Made by a program: the position numbers and the translations under genes
Shown here: positions 42,837 to 52,511 of the stretch, piece after piece
Numbering within the stretch: position 1 is the first letter of the stretch
Layout of the letters: each line of letters starts with the position of its first letter
Assembly: GCF_027980145.1 (NCBI RefSeq)
Contig: NZ_JAMZNK010000018.1
Coordinates: 36,910 to 100,909, forward strand
Reading direction: 5' to 3'
DNA: 64,000 nucleotides
Origin: Flavobacterium azizsancarii
GTDB taxonomy: Bacteria > Bacteroidota > Bacteroidia > Flavobacteriales > Flavobacteriaceae
The notes under the pieces: model-generated
The model's input: the letters and a program-made list of their open reading frames with translations, nothing else
Told to the model about the DNA's origin: nothing
Databases searched by the model: none

Positions 42837-42851
42837 AAAAATATTTTAATA
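42837..42851. promoter_or_regulatory. Candidate ROK-regulator operator 1
   Basis: AAAATATTTTAATAA, with a TTA just to its left, about 40 bp before the ROK gene's -7 box. The same core occurs twice before the nan susC gene (44176-44195 and 44209-44223). Confidence 0.5.
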
Positions 42852-42922
42852 ATTAGATCCAATTCTTATAATTATTTAAAAATTATAGTAAGTTTGTAAG
42901 AGACACGTAATTATAAAAAACG

Positions 42923-44155
42923 ATGAGTTTAAAAGATTTATTAGACAATAGTAAAGATAAAAGTCTTTCCGGCCAGAAATGGCATATGCTAAGACAATCG
43001 ATAACAAAACGTTTACTTTCAGGAGGTAATTCTACAATTGCCGAATTAAGTACAGAATTACAATCAAGTGTTCCAACGGTAACCAAAGCTGTCAACGAAT
43101 TACTAACCGAAGGTTATGTAGTCGACATGGGAAAAATTACCAATAGTGGCGGACGAAGACCTTCCTTATACAGTATCAACCCTACTTGCGCTTACTTTTT
43201 AGGTGTTGAGGTTGGCATCAGCAGTATGTCTATTGGACTGCAAAATATCAAAAATGAATTGGTTAGTGTTGATCTTGGCACTTCTTTCATTTTAGAAAAT
43301 ACTCAAAAATCATTATTAAAATTCTGTGACCTCATCAATTCTTTTATCGAAGATAGCTCTGTCGAAAAGAAATTGATTGTGGGGGTTTGTATCAACTTTT
43401 CCGGACGTATTAATTCGATGGAAGGTTTTAGTTATAACTATTTCTTTAGCGAAAACCGACCTTTAAACGAAATCATTTCTGAGCAATTAGATCTACCGGT
43501 TCACTTAGAAAATGATACGCGCGCAATGGCTTTTGGCGAATATTGCGAAGGCGTTATCGACGACGAACAAAACATCATTTTTGTCAATTACAGTTGGGGT
43601 GTTGCCATCGGGATGATTACTGATGGTAAGTTATATTACGGTAAATCAGGATATTCAGGCGAATTTGGTCATAGTACTATTTTCAATAATGAAATCATGT
43701 GCCAATGCGGAAAACTAGGTTGTCTTGAAACCGAAATTTCCGGCTGGTCACTCATCAACCAATTCAAAGATGCCATAAAAGAAGGCAAACAATCAAAAGT
43801 CATTCTTGACGAAAACTCTTCTACACTACAACACAATGCGATTATTGCCGGAGCTGTAAATCTCGAAGACACTCTTTGTGTCGATTTGGTAACCCAGCAA
43901 AGCGAAAAAATGGGACGTTATTTATCTATTTTATTAAATATCTTCAACCCTGACTTACTGGTAATTGGTGGAGATTTCGCACAATTAGGCGACTACGCCT
44001 TACTCCCAATTCAATCTGCATTAAAAAAATATTCACTCGGTTTAGTTAACCGTGATATGAAACTTAAAAAGTCTGCTTTAGGCCGTCGTGCGGGCGTTAT
44101 TGGTGCCTGTTGTGTCATTAAAGAAAAGATGTTATTCCCTCTAATTAATAACTAA
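42923..44155 (+). CDS. ROK-family transcriptional regulator (NagC-like) of the sialic-acid locus
   Basis: The protein has 410 residues. The N-terminal winged helix is about 20-80 (STIAELSTELQSSVPTVTKAVNELLTEGYV, GGRRPSLYSI). A ROK sugar-binding domain follows with GEFGHS and the zinc motif CQCGKLGCLE. The catalytic-type segment ENDTRAMAFGE retains the Asp of ROK kinases, but the phosphate loop, normally DxGGT, reads VEVGISSMS, so kinase activity is unlikely. It probably represses the locus until GlcNAc, ManNAc or a phosphate form binds. It stands first in the locus, separated from susC by an operator-rich gap. Confidence 0.87.
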   Translation: MSLKDLLDNSKDKSLSGQKWHMLRQSITKRLLSGGNSTIAELSTELQSSVPTVTKAVNELLTEGYVVDMGKITNSGGRRPSLYSINPTCAYFLGVEVGISSMSIGLQNIKNELVSVDLGTSFILENTQKSLLKFCDLINSFIEDSSVEKKLIVGVCINFSGRINSMEGFSYNYFFSENRPLNEIISEQLDLPVHLENDTRAMAFGEYCEGVIDDEQNIIFVNYSWGVAIGMITDGKLYYGKSGYSGEFGHSTIFNNEIMCQCGKLGCLETEISGWSLINQFKDAIKEGKQSKVILDENSSTLQHNAIIAGAVNLEDTLCVDLVTQQSEKMGRYLSILLNIFNPDLLVIGGDFAQLGDYALLPIQSALKKYSLGLVNRDMKLKKSALGRRAGVIGACCVIKEKMLFPLINN

Positions 44156-44672
44156 ATTTCCCAACCACTTCCTTATTATTAAAATATTTTAATAACTAAA
44201 CTTGTTATATTAAAATATTTTATATCTTTACTTCATAATAATAAATTAATTTATTCATAAGATTATCATAACATTTATTCATATTATGTTTTTTCATTGT
44301 TAAAAGGTAATAATAATGATAGCTACATTTTTAAAATATCCATAAATATTAAAATACATTTTTCGTAAAAAAAAGAAGGTATTTGCTTTTTATAGATAGA
44401 GATAAAATAAAAGTCAAGTAATGCGAACTTATCATGATGTTGTGTGAATAAATTTTAAAAAAGAGAATATCAGTTTTATATAGAGTAAGAAAATTAAAGA
44501 TCAACTATAAATATCAACACTAATCATCGCATAAAAAACATTTGTTTTTAAGTCATAAAAAAGCCAGCTAATGCAGGAACATTGCTGGCCGGTTCCTTAA
44601 TAGGAACAATGACTTGAAAATTAATAAACAGACCTTTAACAAAGTTATTATTAACCAAACCATTACAAAAGT
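44156..44672 (+). promoter_or_regulatory. 517-bp control region of the nan operon
   Basis: The left part has the perfect 20-bp palindrome TTATTAAAATATTTTAATAA at 44176-44195 and a second core (TAAAATATTTTA) about 44211-44222. The middle is AT-rich with no clear TAnnTTTG. The right part (44550-44615) can fold into a three-armed RNA. No gene is present. Confidence 0.6.
44550..44615 (+). ncRNA. Possible structured leader RNA upstream of nan susC
   Basis: Outer stem AAGTCAT (44550-44556)/ATGACTT (44609-44615) encloses hairpin GCCAGC/GCTGGC (44563-44589) and hairpin GTTCCT/AGGAAC (44592-44607). A second AGGAAC at 44575-44580 can compete for the same GTTCCT, giving two exclusive folds. It ends 57 nt before the susC ATG. 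It is unknown whether it acts as leader or as a separate small RNA. Confidence 0.4.
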
Positions 44673-47600
44673 ATGAAATTATTGCCAAAAAGTAAACCTA
44701 TAAATTGTAGGTTTACTCCTAAACACGTAAAAGTTATAAAACTAACATCTGCGTTGCTTTTAGTTTTTACAATGCAGTTAACCGCTGCAGAAACAGAAAA
44801 AAGTACCATACTTACAGATAAAAATGTAAAAAAGAATGACCTAATTCAAAAGAAAGTTACCGGAACAGTTACCAATGAAAAAGGAGAAGCTTTACCAGGT
44901 GTAAACATTGTAGCCAAAGGAACTCAGTTTAGCGCACAAACAGATTTTGACGGAAAATTTACTATCGAAGTACCGGATAATGCGACTACTTTGATCGTTT
45001 CTTATATTGGTCTTCAGGAACAAGAAGTTGCGATAGGTACTGCACCTCTTACTATTGTTCTTAAAGAAATAGGACAACAAATGAATGAGGTAATTGTAGT
45101 AGGATATGGTTCTCAAAACAGACGAACTTTAAGTACTGCGGTTTCTAAACTGGACAAAAAAGTATTAGAAAATGTACCGTATTCAAACGTAACACAATCT
45201 TTGCAAGGTAACGTAACCGGTTTGGTAGTAAAAACGTCATCCGGACAACCGGGGAAAGCTTCGAACATTCTGGTTCGTGGAGGAACTTCTATCGATAATC
45301 CTGCCGGAGCTACACCTTTATATATAGTAGATGGTGTTATTCGGACTCAGATAGATGACATTAACTCTTTTGATATTGCTTCGCTTCAGGTACTTAAAGA
45401 TGCTGCTGCAACTTCAATCTACGGAGCTCGTGCATCAAACGGTGTTATTATTATTACGACAAATACAGGTAAATCAGGTAAAATGAAAGTGACTTATAAT
45501 GTCTCTACTCAAAGTAGCCGAATTGGTAAAAAATACGATTTCATGGACGGTGGGGATTATATCAAATTTCAACGTCAGGGTATTTATAATGCCGCAGAAC
45601 TTGCCGGACTTTCTACTACGACAGGTATCGCAAGACTGGGTCAGTTAACGGGCGCGACTCCCGCTGGTACTGGAAACAACCTTCAAAACAACACTCCGTT
45701 TGCTACTTTATTAAAGTCCAGTTTAACACCGGATTCAGTAGCACAGCTACAGGCAAAAGGCTGGCAGGAACTTCAGGATCCTTTAAATCCTAACAGTACT
45801 ATTATGTACAAAAGTACAGATTGGAATGATGTTTTGTTTCAAAATGCCCTTACACAAAGTCATAATCTTGGGATAAGCGGAGGTAATGATACTGGAGTTT
45901 TTGACTTAAGTTTAGGATATTTAAAAGGTGACGGTATTACGATTTTTACAGGATACCAAAGATTTACAAGTAAATTAAATGCTTCGCTAAAAGTAGCTGA
46001 CAATTTTACTATCAATGGCCGTATGTTGTTCTCTAAATCAAGCAATAATCAGGTGGTTGCCAATAGTGTCGTTTTCAACAGATATTTAGGAAACTCACCC
46101 ACTACAAAATTATATCTTGAAGACGGAACATTGGCTCCGGGTCAAAATAACATTAACGGAAATCCATTGTACCAAATGGGGAAAGTTAAGGGAATCAACG
46201 AAAATAATAAATTACAAATAGGCGTAGATGGTGAATTAAAACTAGCCAAAGATTTCACCTTCACTCCTTCTATGTCTCTTTATAGCGAAAATGAAAATGA
46301 CAACACTTTTCAGCAGGCGTTCTTAAGCGGAAGCAGTGGTTTAGTAGACAATACACGTACTGCAACAAGATTAAGCAACCAAATTTCGCAAGTACAATAC
46401 GAAGGAGTTTTTGCCTATAAAAAAGGATGGGATAATATTGGAGATTTTGATGCCAAATTAGGAGTTTCAAAATACGACAGAACTATAAAATCTTTTAATG
46501 CTTCAGGAAAAGGAAGTCCTTCAGATCTAGCGCAGACTTTAGACTCTTCTCCAATTCCGGTTTCTGTTTACAGCAACAATACAAAATTGGTTTTAAACAG
46601 TGTTTTCGGACGTGTTAATTACGATTACAAAAACAGGTATTTCGCAACAGCATCTTTCCGTTATGACGGTTCATCAAGTTTAGGACCTGACAACAGATAT
46701 GGTTTCTTTCCTGGGATCTCTGCAGGATGGAACATTCAGGAAGAAAAATTCTGGGAGAAAGCAATGCCAAAATTCTTCTCTTCTCTTAAACTTCGTGGAA
46801 GTTATGGTGTAAATGGTAACTTGGGAACTCTTGGAGATTTTCAGGCCGGAGGATTATACTCAGGTTCTACAAATGGTGTAGCAAATAGTTACAACGGACA
46901 ATCTGCGATTATCAACTCACAAATTGCAAATCCGGGATTAAAATGGGAACAATCTGAAACTGTAAATGGTGGTTTCGATTTCGGTTTCAACGAAGATAAA
47001 ATCAGAATTATTGGAGATTTTTATAACAAATTAACTTCTGATTTATTAACGAATCTTACTTTACCATCAAATAGTGGTTTCTCTACGGTATTAACAAATC
47101 TTGGAGGATTAAGAAGCAAAGGTTTCGAATTAGAAATACAAGCGAATCTTTACAATAAAAACGACTGGAAAATTAATGTTGGAGCAAACGTTTCTCACAA
47201 TACCAATACAATTGAAAAATTGCCATCAAACGGAAATTTAAACAACAGAATTGGCGGAACAGAGATTTTCGATCAAAAAAGCGGAACATATCAATATGTT
47301 GGAGGTTTGCAGGAAGGACAAAAAATTGGAAATTTCTACGCACACAACCAATTGTATATTCTTTCGACTCAGGCAGAAGCAGATGCATACAACTTAAAAG
47401 TGCACGATACTTATGTAACTAAAACGGCTGCAAATGGCGGAAATCCTGAAGGTAAAAAATTCGCCGGAGATGCTGTATTTGAAGACACTGATGGAAACGG
47501 AGTAATCGACAGCAGAGACAGAAAGTATATGGGAAATATGTTCCCAACATTTGTAGGAGGATTTAATTTTGATACTTCATACAAAGGATTCTCACTTACA

Positions 47601-48107
47601 GTAAGAACAGATTACTCATTGGGAGCTACAATTTACAACGAAGCAAGAGCACGTTTCTTAGGTCAGTTTCAGGGTAATTACGGATTATTGGCAGAAAGTG
47701 CACAATCATGGCAAAAAGAAGGCGACATTACAGATGTACCTCGTTACCGTTGGGCAGATCAAACCAATCAAAACAACTTGTTCAGATCAGAAGCTAGCGG
47801 AGCAGCGTATAACACCAATATGTTTCAGGGAAATAGCCGTTACTACGAAAGTGGAGATTACTTATGTATCAGAGAAATCACTTTTAGTTACAACTTGCCT
47901 AAAATGTTAATCGACAGAGCAAAACTAACATCGGTTCGTGTTTATGTAACCGGAAGCAACTTATACTACTTCACAAAATACAAAGGATTAAGCCCTGAAG
48001 TACAAGGTATCGACGGAGGATCTAGTTTAGGATTATCTGCCGCAGGATCAACAGGTACATATCCTGTTCCAAGAAACATTATCCTTGGTTTAAATATCAG
48101 TTTGTAA
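44673..48107 (+). CDS. SusC-like TonB-dependent transporter of the sialic-acid locus
   Basis: The protein has 1144 residues. A signal region to about residue 40 (ALLLVFTMQLTAAET) is followed by the carboxypeptidase-like domain (VTGTVTNEKGEALPGVNIVAKG), plug (MNEVIVVGYGSQNRRTLSTAV, LQGNVTGLVV, NILVRGG) and a 22-strand barrel. There is no STN domain, so no ECF/FecR coupling; control by the ROK protein fits better. It imports sialic acid or sialo-oligosaccharide together with SusD, encoded 17 bp downstream. Confidence 0.93.
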   Translation: MKLLPKSKPINCRFTPKHVKVIKLTSALLLVFTMQLTAAETEKSTILTDKNVKKNDLIQKKVTGTVTNEKGEALPGVNIVAKGTQFSAQTDFDGKFTIEVPDNATTLIVSYIGLQEQEVAIGTAPLTIVLKEIGQQMNEVIVVGYGSQNRRTLSTAVSKLDKKVLENVPYSNVTQSLQGNVTGLVVKTSSGQPGKASNILVRGGTSIDNPAGATPLYIVDGVIRTQIDDINSFDIASLQVLKDAAATSIYGARASNGVIIITTNTGKSGKMKVTYNVSTQSSRIGKKYDFMDGGDYIKFQRQGIYNAAELAGLSTTTGIARLGQLTGATPAGTGNNLQNNTPFATLLKSSLTPDSVAQLQAKGWQELQDPLNPNSTIMYKSTDWNDVLFQNALTQSHNLGISGGNDTGVFDLSLGYLKGDGITIFTGYQRFTSKLNASLKVADNFTINGRMLFSKSSNNQVVANSVVFNRYLGNSPTTKLYLEDGTLAPGQNNINGNPLYQMGKVKGINENNKLQIGVDGELKLAKDFTFTPSMSLYSENENDNTFQQAFLSGSSGLVDNTRTATRLSNQISQVQYEGVFAYKKGWDNIGDFDAKLGVSKYDRTIKSFNASGKGSPSDLAQTLDSSPIPVSVYSNNTKLVLNSVFGRVNYDYKNRYFATASFRYDGSSSLGPDNRYGFFPGISAGWNIQEEKFWEKAMPKFFSSLKLRGSYGVNGNLGTLGDFQAGGLYSGSTNGVANSYNGQSAIINSQIANPGLKWEQSETVNGGFDFGFNEDKIRIIGDFYNKLTSDLLTNLTLPSNSGFSTVLTNLGGLRSKGFELEIQANLYNKNDWKINVGANVSHNTNTIEKLPSNGNLNNRIGGTEIFDQKSGTYQYVGGLQEGQKIGNFYAHNQLYILSTQAEADAYNLKVHDTYVTKTAANGGNPEGKKFAGDAVFEDTDGNGVIDSRDRKYMGNMFPTFVGGFNFDTSYKGFSLTVRTDYSLGATIYNEARARFLGQFQGNYGLLAESAQSWQKEGDITDVPRYRWADQTNQNNLFRSEASGAAYNTNMFQGNSRYYESGDYLCIREITFSYNLPKMLIDRAKLTSVRVYVTGSNLYYFTKYKGLSPEVQGIDGGSSLGLSAAGSTGTYPVPRNIILGLNISL

Positions 48108-48124
48108 ATTTTAATACTAAAATC

Positions 48125-49588
48125 ATGAAAAAGAAATTTCTTATATATACACTACTTTTTACTACTCTATCGCTATTCAACTCCTGTCAGGATGATTTAG
48201 AGCTAACATCTGATAGTGTTATTACATCTGATAGTTTTTGGAAAACCGAAGATGATGCCAAAGCCGGTGTAAACGGAATGTACGTTAACTTCAGAATCCA
48301 GACCCAACAAAATTATTATTTATTGGGAGGAGCCAGAAGTGCCGAAATCACTGGTGGTGTCCAATCACCGTTGACTTTGGCCAATTATTATAACAATCAA
48401 CTTACGCCACAAAATGTCGACGTAGACTGGGCAGGATTATATACTGTAATACATTCTGCAAACTTAGTTTTAAAGTATGTACCACAAATTACCTTTAGCC
48501 CAACAACCTTAAATGAGCAAAAAAGATATCTTGCACAAGCGTATTCGATGCGTGCTTTATGCTATTTTATTATGGCGCGTTCGTGGGGTGGTGTTCCACT
48601 TGTAACAGATCCTACAGAAAACAGCAATCAGTCACAATATATTATTCCGCGTAATAGTATCGAAGAAACATTTGCTTTCATAAAAAAAGATATTGACGCA
48701 GCAATTGCAAATTTTCCTGATGCAACAAATAATAAAATTCAATTGTCGCTTGCCTCTGTTTATGCTTTAAAAGCCGATGTTAATTTATGGACCGCAAAAC
48801 AATTAGGCGGAGGAACAGCAGATTTAAATACAGCATTAACAGCGATAAACACAATACCGGGAACTCCAACTTTAATGCCTAATTTTAAAGATGTTTTTGC
48901 TTATGACAAAAAAGCAAATGCTGAGGTAGTTTTTGCCGTTCGTTATTCTCTTGCAGATTTACCGTCGAATTTAGCCGACAACTGGAATCAGTTTATGTTT
49001 GTGGGGCCAAGCGATTTTGCACCATTAACATCTGCAACAGCAACAGCCACTTTTGGAACATTAGGAACCGGTGCCGGAAATGCCGGAATCTCAAGAGTGC
49101 AACCGGATATTACAAGATTTAACTTTGCATCAACAGACACCAGAAAAACTGCAACTTACCTGACTTTATACAACGGAGCCGTTCCTGTAGTAACAGGTTT
49201 GGTAAAATACAACGGAACTGTTGACGGAACTTTAAGACGTTTTGTAAGTGATATTATCATTTATCGTTGGGCAGATATTTTATTGATGAAAGCTGAAATT
49301 AAAAATGCTTTGGGACAAGATCCAACTGCTGAAATGAATTTGGTAATGCAAAGAGCAGATGCTACGGCTTCATTTACAAACGTATCACCAACTGCTAACG
49401 ATAATGTGATCTTAAATGAACGTTTGAAAGAATTGGCTTTTGAAGGAAAATCATGGTGGGATTTAGTTCGTTTCAACAAAACAAGCTTAGTGCCATCGAT
49501 GACAGCAGGAAAAGAAGTTTTGTTTCCGATCTCTCAGAACACAATCAACTTTAATCCAAAAATTGTTCAAAATCCTGTTAGCAAATAA
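48125..49588 (+). CDS. SusD-like lipoprotein of the sialic-acid locus
   Basis: The protein has 487 residues with lipobox FNSC (TLSLFNSCQDD). SusD patterns include SFWKTEDDAKAGVNGMYVNF, YLAQAYSMRALCYFIMARSWGGVPLVT and C-terminal LNERLKELAFEGKSWWDLVRFNK. It binds substrate on the cell surface over the SusC pore. Operonic with susC; a repeat-containing gap of 293 bp follows. Confidence 0.92.
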   Translation: MKKKFLIYTLLFTTLSLFNSCQDDLELTSDSVITSDSFWKTEDDAKAGVNGMYVNFRIQTQQNYYLLGGARSAEITGGVQSPLTLANYYNNQLTPQNVDVDWAGLYTVIHSANLVLKYVPQITFSPTTLNEQKRYLAQAYSMRALCYFIMARSWGGVPLVTDPTENSNQSQYIIPRNSIEETFAFIKKDIDAAIANFPDATNNKIQLSLASVYALKADVNLWTAKQLGGGTADLNTALTAINTIPGTPTLMPNFKDVFAYDKKANAEVVFAVRYSLADLPSNLADNWNQFMFVGPSDFAPLTSATATATFGTLGTGAGNAGISRVQPDITRFNFASTDTRKTATYLTLYNGAVPVVTGLVKYNGTVDGTLRRFVSDIIIYRWADILLMKAEIKNALGQDPTAEMNLVMQRADATASFTNVSPTANDNVILNERLKELAFEGKSWWDLVRFNKTSLVPSMTAGKEVLFPISQNTINFNPKIVQNPVSK

Positions 49589-49636
49589 GATTCTAAGCAT
49601 TATAATCTATACGTTGGTGTAATTACGAAAAACGAT

Positions 49637-49789
49637 TTAACACATAGAAACATAGTTTTTAAAAATGTAAAAGAATATAAAAAAGAAACTAGTTTCTTCA
49701 CACATAGTCCTGATAAGCTATCGGGATGAATTAATACTAGTGAAACGCCTATTATAGCTTTACAAGATCTATTATTCTATGTATTAAAA
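49637..49789. repeat. MITE-like repeat, copy B
   Basis: Starts AACACATAGAAACATAG and ends with a degenerate inverse (TATTCTATGTATTAAA); the middle contains 'agtgaaacg' and GATAGCTTATC-like AAGCTATCGGGAT. It lies between susD and nanA. A hairpin GACTGAGAA/TTCTCAGTC at 49821-49846 follows. Confidence 0.6.
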
Positions 49790-49881
49790 TAATTACATTC
49801 AATAAGTTAATTAAAAATTGGACTGAGAATCTAAAAGTTCTCAGTCTAATATCAAAATACAAACAACAAAAAAACATACTC

Positions 49882-50802
49882 ATGAAAATTCAACATTTAC
49901 AAGGTCTGATTTCTGCTCCTTTTACCCCTTTTGACAGCAACGGAAAATTAGATGTTAGCCTCATTCCCGCTTATTATACTTTTCTAAAAAGAAACGGGAT
50001 CACCGGAGCTTTTATCAACGGATCAACCGGCGAAGGGGTTTCTATCACTTTAGAAGAAAAAAAGGCAGTTGCACAAGCCTGGGCAGATTGCTCCAACCAC
50101 GATGATGATTTTAAAGTAATGGTTTTCCTTGGTGGAACTTGTCTGGCTGATTGTATCGACCTTGCAAAACACGCTTACGAAATTGGTTTATACGCTGTTT
50201 CTCTAACCGGAGCTTTTTACTTCAAACCAAACAATGTAGATACTCTTGCCGAAATCTGTATTAAAGTGGGAGAAAATGTTCCTAATATGCCATTTTATTA
50301 TTACCACATTCCTGTACTAACAGGCGTAAATGTTGCGATGTACGATTTGGTAAGAGCTTTAGATAATAAACTGCCAAACTTTGCCGGAGTAAAATATACT
50401 CACGAAGATTTTATGGACTTCCAAAGTTGCATGAGCTACGAAAACGGAAAATTTGATATGCTTTGGGGACGTGACGAAAATATGTTATCTGCCTTAGTTC
50501 TTGGTGCAAAAGGTGCCGTAGGAAGTACTTTTAACTATGCAGCTCCATTATATTACGATCTAATTGATGCTTTCAATAATAATGATTTGGTTAAAGCAAG
50601 AGCGCTTCAGCAAAAATCAATTGATATGATTCGCTTCTTAGGTAAATATGGCGGAATCTCTGTCGGGAAAGCGTATATGAAATTGGTTGGTCATGATTTA
50701 GGAGAATTCAGATTACCGGTTAAAAATATGAGTGCTGAACAATTTGAGTTATTCAAAAAAGATGTCGCAGGTCTAAATTTCGATACTTTCAAATCTAAAT
50801 AA
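49882..50802 (+). CDS. nanA: N-acetylneuraminate lyase
   Basis: The protein has 306 residues, a full-length class I aldolase of the NAL/DHDPS family. It carries the GSTGE phosphate/carboxylate loop (47-51), a Tyr within FYYYHIP (138-144) and the Schiff-base Lys171 in FAGVKYTHED. It splits Neu5Ac into ManNAc and pyruvate in the cytoplasm. Its neighbours (mutarotase, sialate esterase, epimerase, sialidase) make NAL more likely than dihydrodipicolinate synthase. Confidence 0.92.
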   Translation: MKIQHLQGLISAPFTPFDSNGKLDVSLIPAYYTFLKRNGITGAFINGSTGEGVSITLEEKKAVAQAWADCSNHDDDFKVMVFLGGTCLADCIDLAKHAYEIGLYAVSLTGAFYFKPNNVDTLAEICIKVGENVPNMPFYYYHIPVLTGVNVAMYDLVRALDNKLPNFAGVKYTHEDFMDFQSCMSYENGKFDMLWGRDENMLSALVLGAKGAVGSTFNYAAPLYYDLIDAFNNNDLVKARALQQKSIDMIRFLGKYGGISVGKAYMKLVGHDLGEFRLPVKNMSAEQFELFKKDVAGLNFDTFKSK

Positions 50803-50833
50803 TCAAGTTCGTTTTCTCTAAAACAAACCCAAT

Positions 50834-51994
50834 ATGAATACGTCTTTTTCTTCCTTAATCATTACTATTTTTATTATGTCAACAACAATTGGTTTTTCGC
50901 AAAAAACAAAGATTTCAAATGTCGAATGGAAAAAAGCCGCACAATTGCAAAATGCTGACGGAAGTATTTCACTAGGTTTTGCAGGTCCAATAAACGGAGT
51001 CAGCAACAACGTTTTGATTGTTGCCGGAGGAGCCAATTTTCAAGATAAAATGCCGTGGGAAGGAGGGAAAAAACACTATTCGAATGAGATTCATGTTTTA
51101 GAAAAAGTGGGCGATGAATATCATTGGAACAAAAAAATCGTAAATACATTACTGGAACCCATTGCGTATCCGGGAAATACAACCACAAATTCAGGAATCG
51201 TTTATGTAGGCGGAGAAAATGAAAATGGACTTTCGAATAAAGCCTACATCCTAAAATGGAATCCCGATAAAAACGAAATTGAAACAAAATCATTACCGGA
51301 TTTTCCAATCGCCATTACCAATATTGCGCTTACACATCATGAAAATATTGTTTACGCAATTGGCGGAGATGACGCAAAACAATCCTCGGATTTAGTTTTT
51401 AGTTTTGATTTGAATGCTGAAAAACCGGCATGGAAATCGTTACCAAAATTACCTTTTGCTTTAGCAAATTCGGTTGCAGTAATTCAAAATGATAAAATTT
51501 ATGTTGTTGGCGGAAGAACCAAAACATCCTCAGGAATCAGTGATTTGCACAACACTACTTTAGCTTTTGATCTAAAAAAACAAGTTTGGGAAACGAAAGC
51601 TGATATCTCTGACGGAAAACACACCACCAATTTTTCTGCCGGCGCAGGAGTTGCTGTTGGCAATGAATATATTTTGATTCTTGGCGGAGATAACGGAACT
51701 ACTTTTCATAAAATAGAAACCTTTTTATCTCAAATTGCAAAAGCCACATCTGAAGAAGAAAAATCAAAACTTATTGCCGAAAAAAATATTTTAAACACGA
51801 CACACAAAGGTTTTTACAACGCTATTTTAGTATACAACACACATACAAATAAATGGTCAAAAATTGGCGAATTGCCTTTTCTTGCCCAGGTAACAACAAC
51901 AGCTACAATCTGGAATGATCAAATAGTTTTATCGAATGGAGAAATAAAACCCGGAATTCGTACGCCAGATGTTATGTTGGGAACCATCAAATAA
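50834..51994 (+). CDS. nanM: N-acetylneuraminate mutarotase/epimerase-like kelch protein
   Basis: The protein has 386 residues with an N-terminal signal (SLIITIFIMSTTIGFS). It is a beta-propeller of kelch repeats (NNVLIVAGGANFQDKMPWEGGKK, GIVYVGGENENG, IVYAIGGDDA, KIYVVGGRTK, ILILGGDNG). The ANFPDKMPWEGGKK-type segment is a signature of cyclically permuted NanM mutarotases. It speeds conversion of alpha- to beta-Neu5Ac in the periplasm before transport. It starts 31 bp after nanA and precedes a repeat-rich gap. Confidence 0.87.
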   Translation: MNTSFSSLIITIFIMSTTIGFSQKTKISNVEWKKAAQLQNADGSISLGFAGPINGVSNNVLIVAGGANFQDKMPWEGGKKHYSNEIHVLEKVGDEYHWNKKIVNTLLEPIAYPGNTTTNSGIVYVGGENENGLSNKAYILKWNPDKNEIETKSLPDFPIAITNIALTHHENIVYAIGGDDAKQSSDLVFSFDLNAEKPAWKSLPKLPFALANSVAVIQNDKIYVVGGRTKTSSGISDLHNTTLAFDLKKQVWETKADISDGKHTTNFSAGAGVAVGNEYILILGGDNGTTFHKIETFLSQIAKATSEEEKSKLIAEKNILNTTHKGFYNAILVYNTHTNKWSKIGELPFLAQVTTTATIWNDQIVLSNGEIKPGIRTPDVMLGTIK

Positions 51995-52068
51995 AAAATT
52001 AAACACGAATCGCACAAACTATCACGAATTAAAATCATTGTAATCTTTTTAATCAGTGGCAAAAAAAT

Positions 52069-52206
52069 TTAAACACATAGAAACATAGTTTTAATCGAAG
52101 AAAGCTGGTTTTAAAAAAATACATTTTTTACACATAGCACTATGAGTTTTATTTGAAGTGAAACGTCTTTTCGCGCTATGCAAACTATGTCTCTATGTGT
52201 TTAAAA
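52069..52206. repeat. MITE-like repeat, copy C
   Basis: TTAAACACATAGAAACATAG at the left end and CTATGTCTCTATGTGTTTAA at the right end form near-perfect terminal inverted repeats about 138 bp apart. An inner CACATAGCACTATGAG is also palindromic. No coding capacity. Confidence 0.75.
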
Positions 52207-52330
52207 ACCGATTCGTAAATAATTAAACTTAACCAAAGAGACCTAACAGGTTTTAAAAACCTGTTAGGCCTGACAAAGAATTAAAATGAAATCTGTTTAT
52301 CCCGATAGCTATCAGGAGCGGCAAAAAAAT

Positions 52331-52470
52331 TTAAACACATAGAAACATAGATTTAAAGTCGAAGAAAGATGGTTTTAAAAAACACCTTTTTTTCACATAG
52401 CACTATGAGTTTTATTTGAAGTGAAACGTCTTTTTTCAAGACCAACAAGCTATGTTTCTATGTGTTTAAA
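52331..52470. repeat. MITE-like repeat, copy D
   Basis: Same layout and orientation as copy C, about 125 bp away, ending CTATGTTTCTATGTGTTTAA. High identity to C along the whole length. Confidence 0.75.
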
Positions 52471-52511
52471 AAAATACCCAACCAATTAAATAAAATAAAT
52501 CATATCAAAAT

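Larger units (their letters stand above)
42513..42922. other. Divergent intergenic region between ECF sigma and ROK genes
   Basis: It holds the ECF promoter, the ECF-linked motif (42660-42683), a candidate ROK operator (42837-42851) and a possible -7 box TAAGTTTG at 42889-42896 for the ROK gene. No gene was seen apart from the alternative 17-codon extension of the sigma gene. Confidence 0.55.
51995..52511. other. 517-bp gene-free, repeat-filled gap
   Basis: It contains an 'aaacacgaat' element (52003 on), MITE-like copies C and D, a GACCTAACAGG hairpin (52239-52270) identical in type to 40845-40877, and a partial TCCCGATAGCTATC palindrome (52300). No reading frame or clear promoter was seen. 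Confidence 0.7.

Noticed and set aside
42923..44155. ROK protein as the missing GlcNAc kinase
   Set aside because: It has an N-terminal winged helix and lacks the DxGGT phosphate loop.
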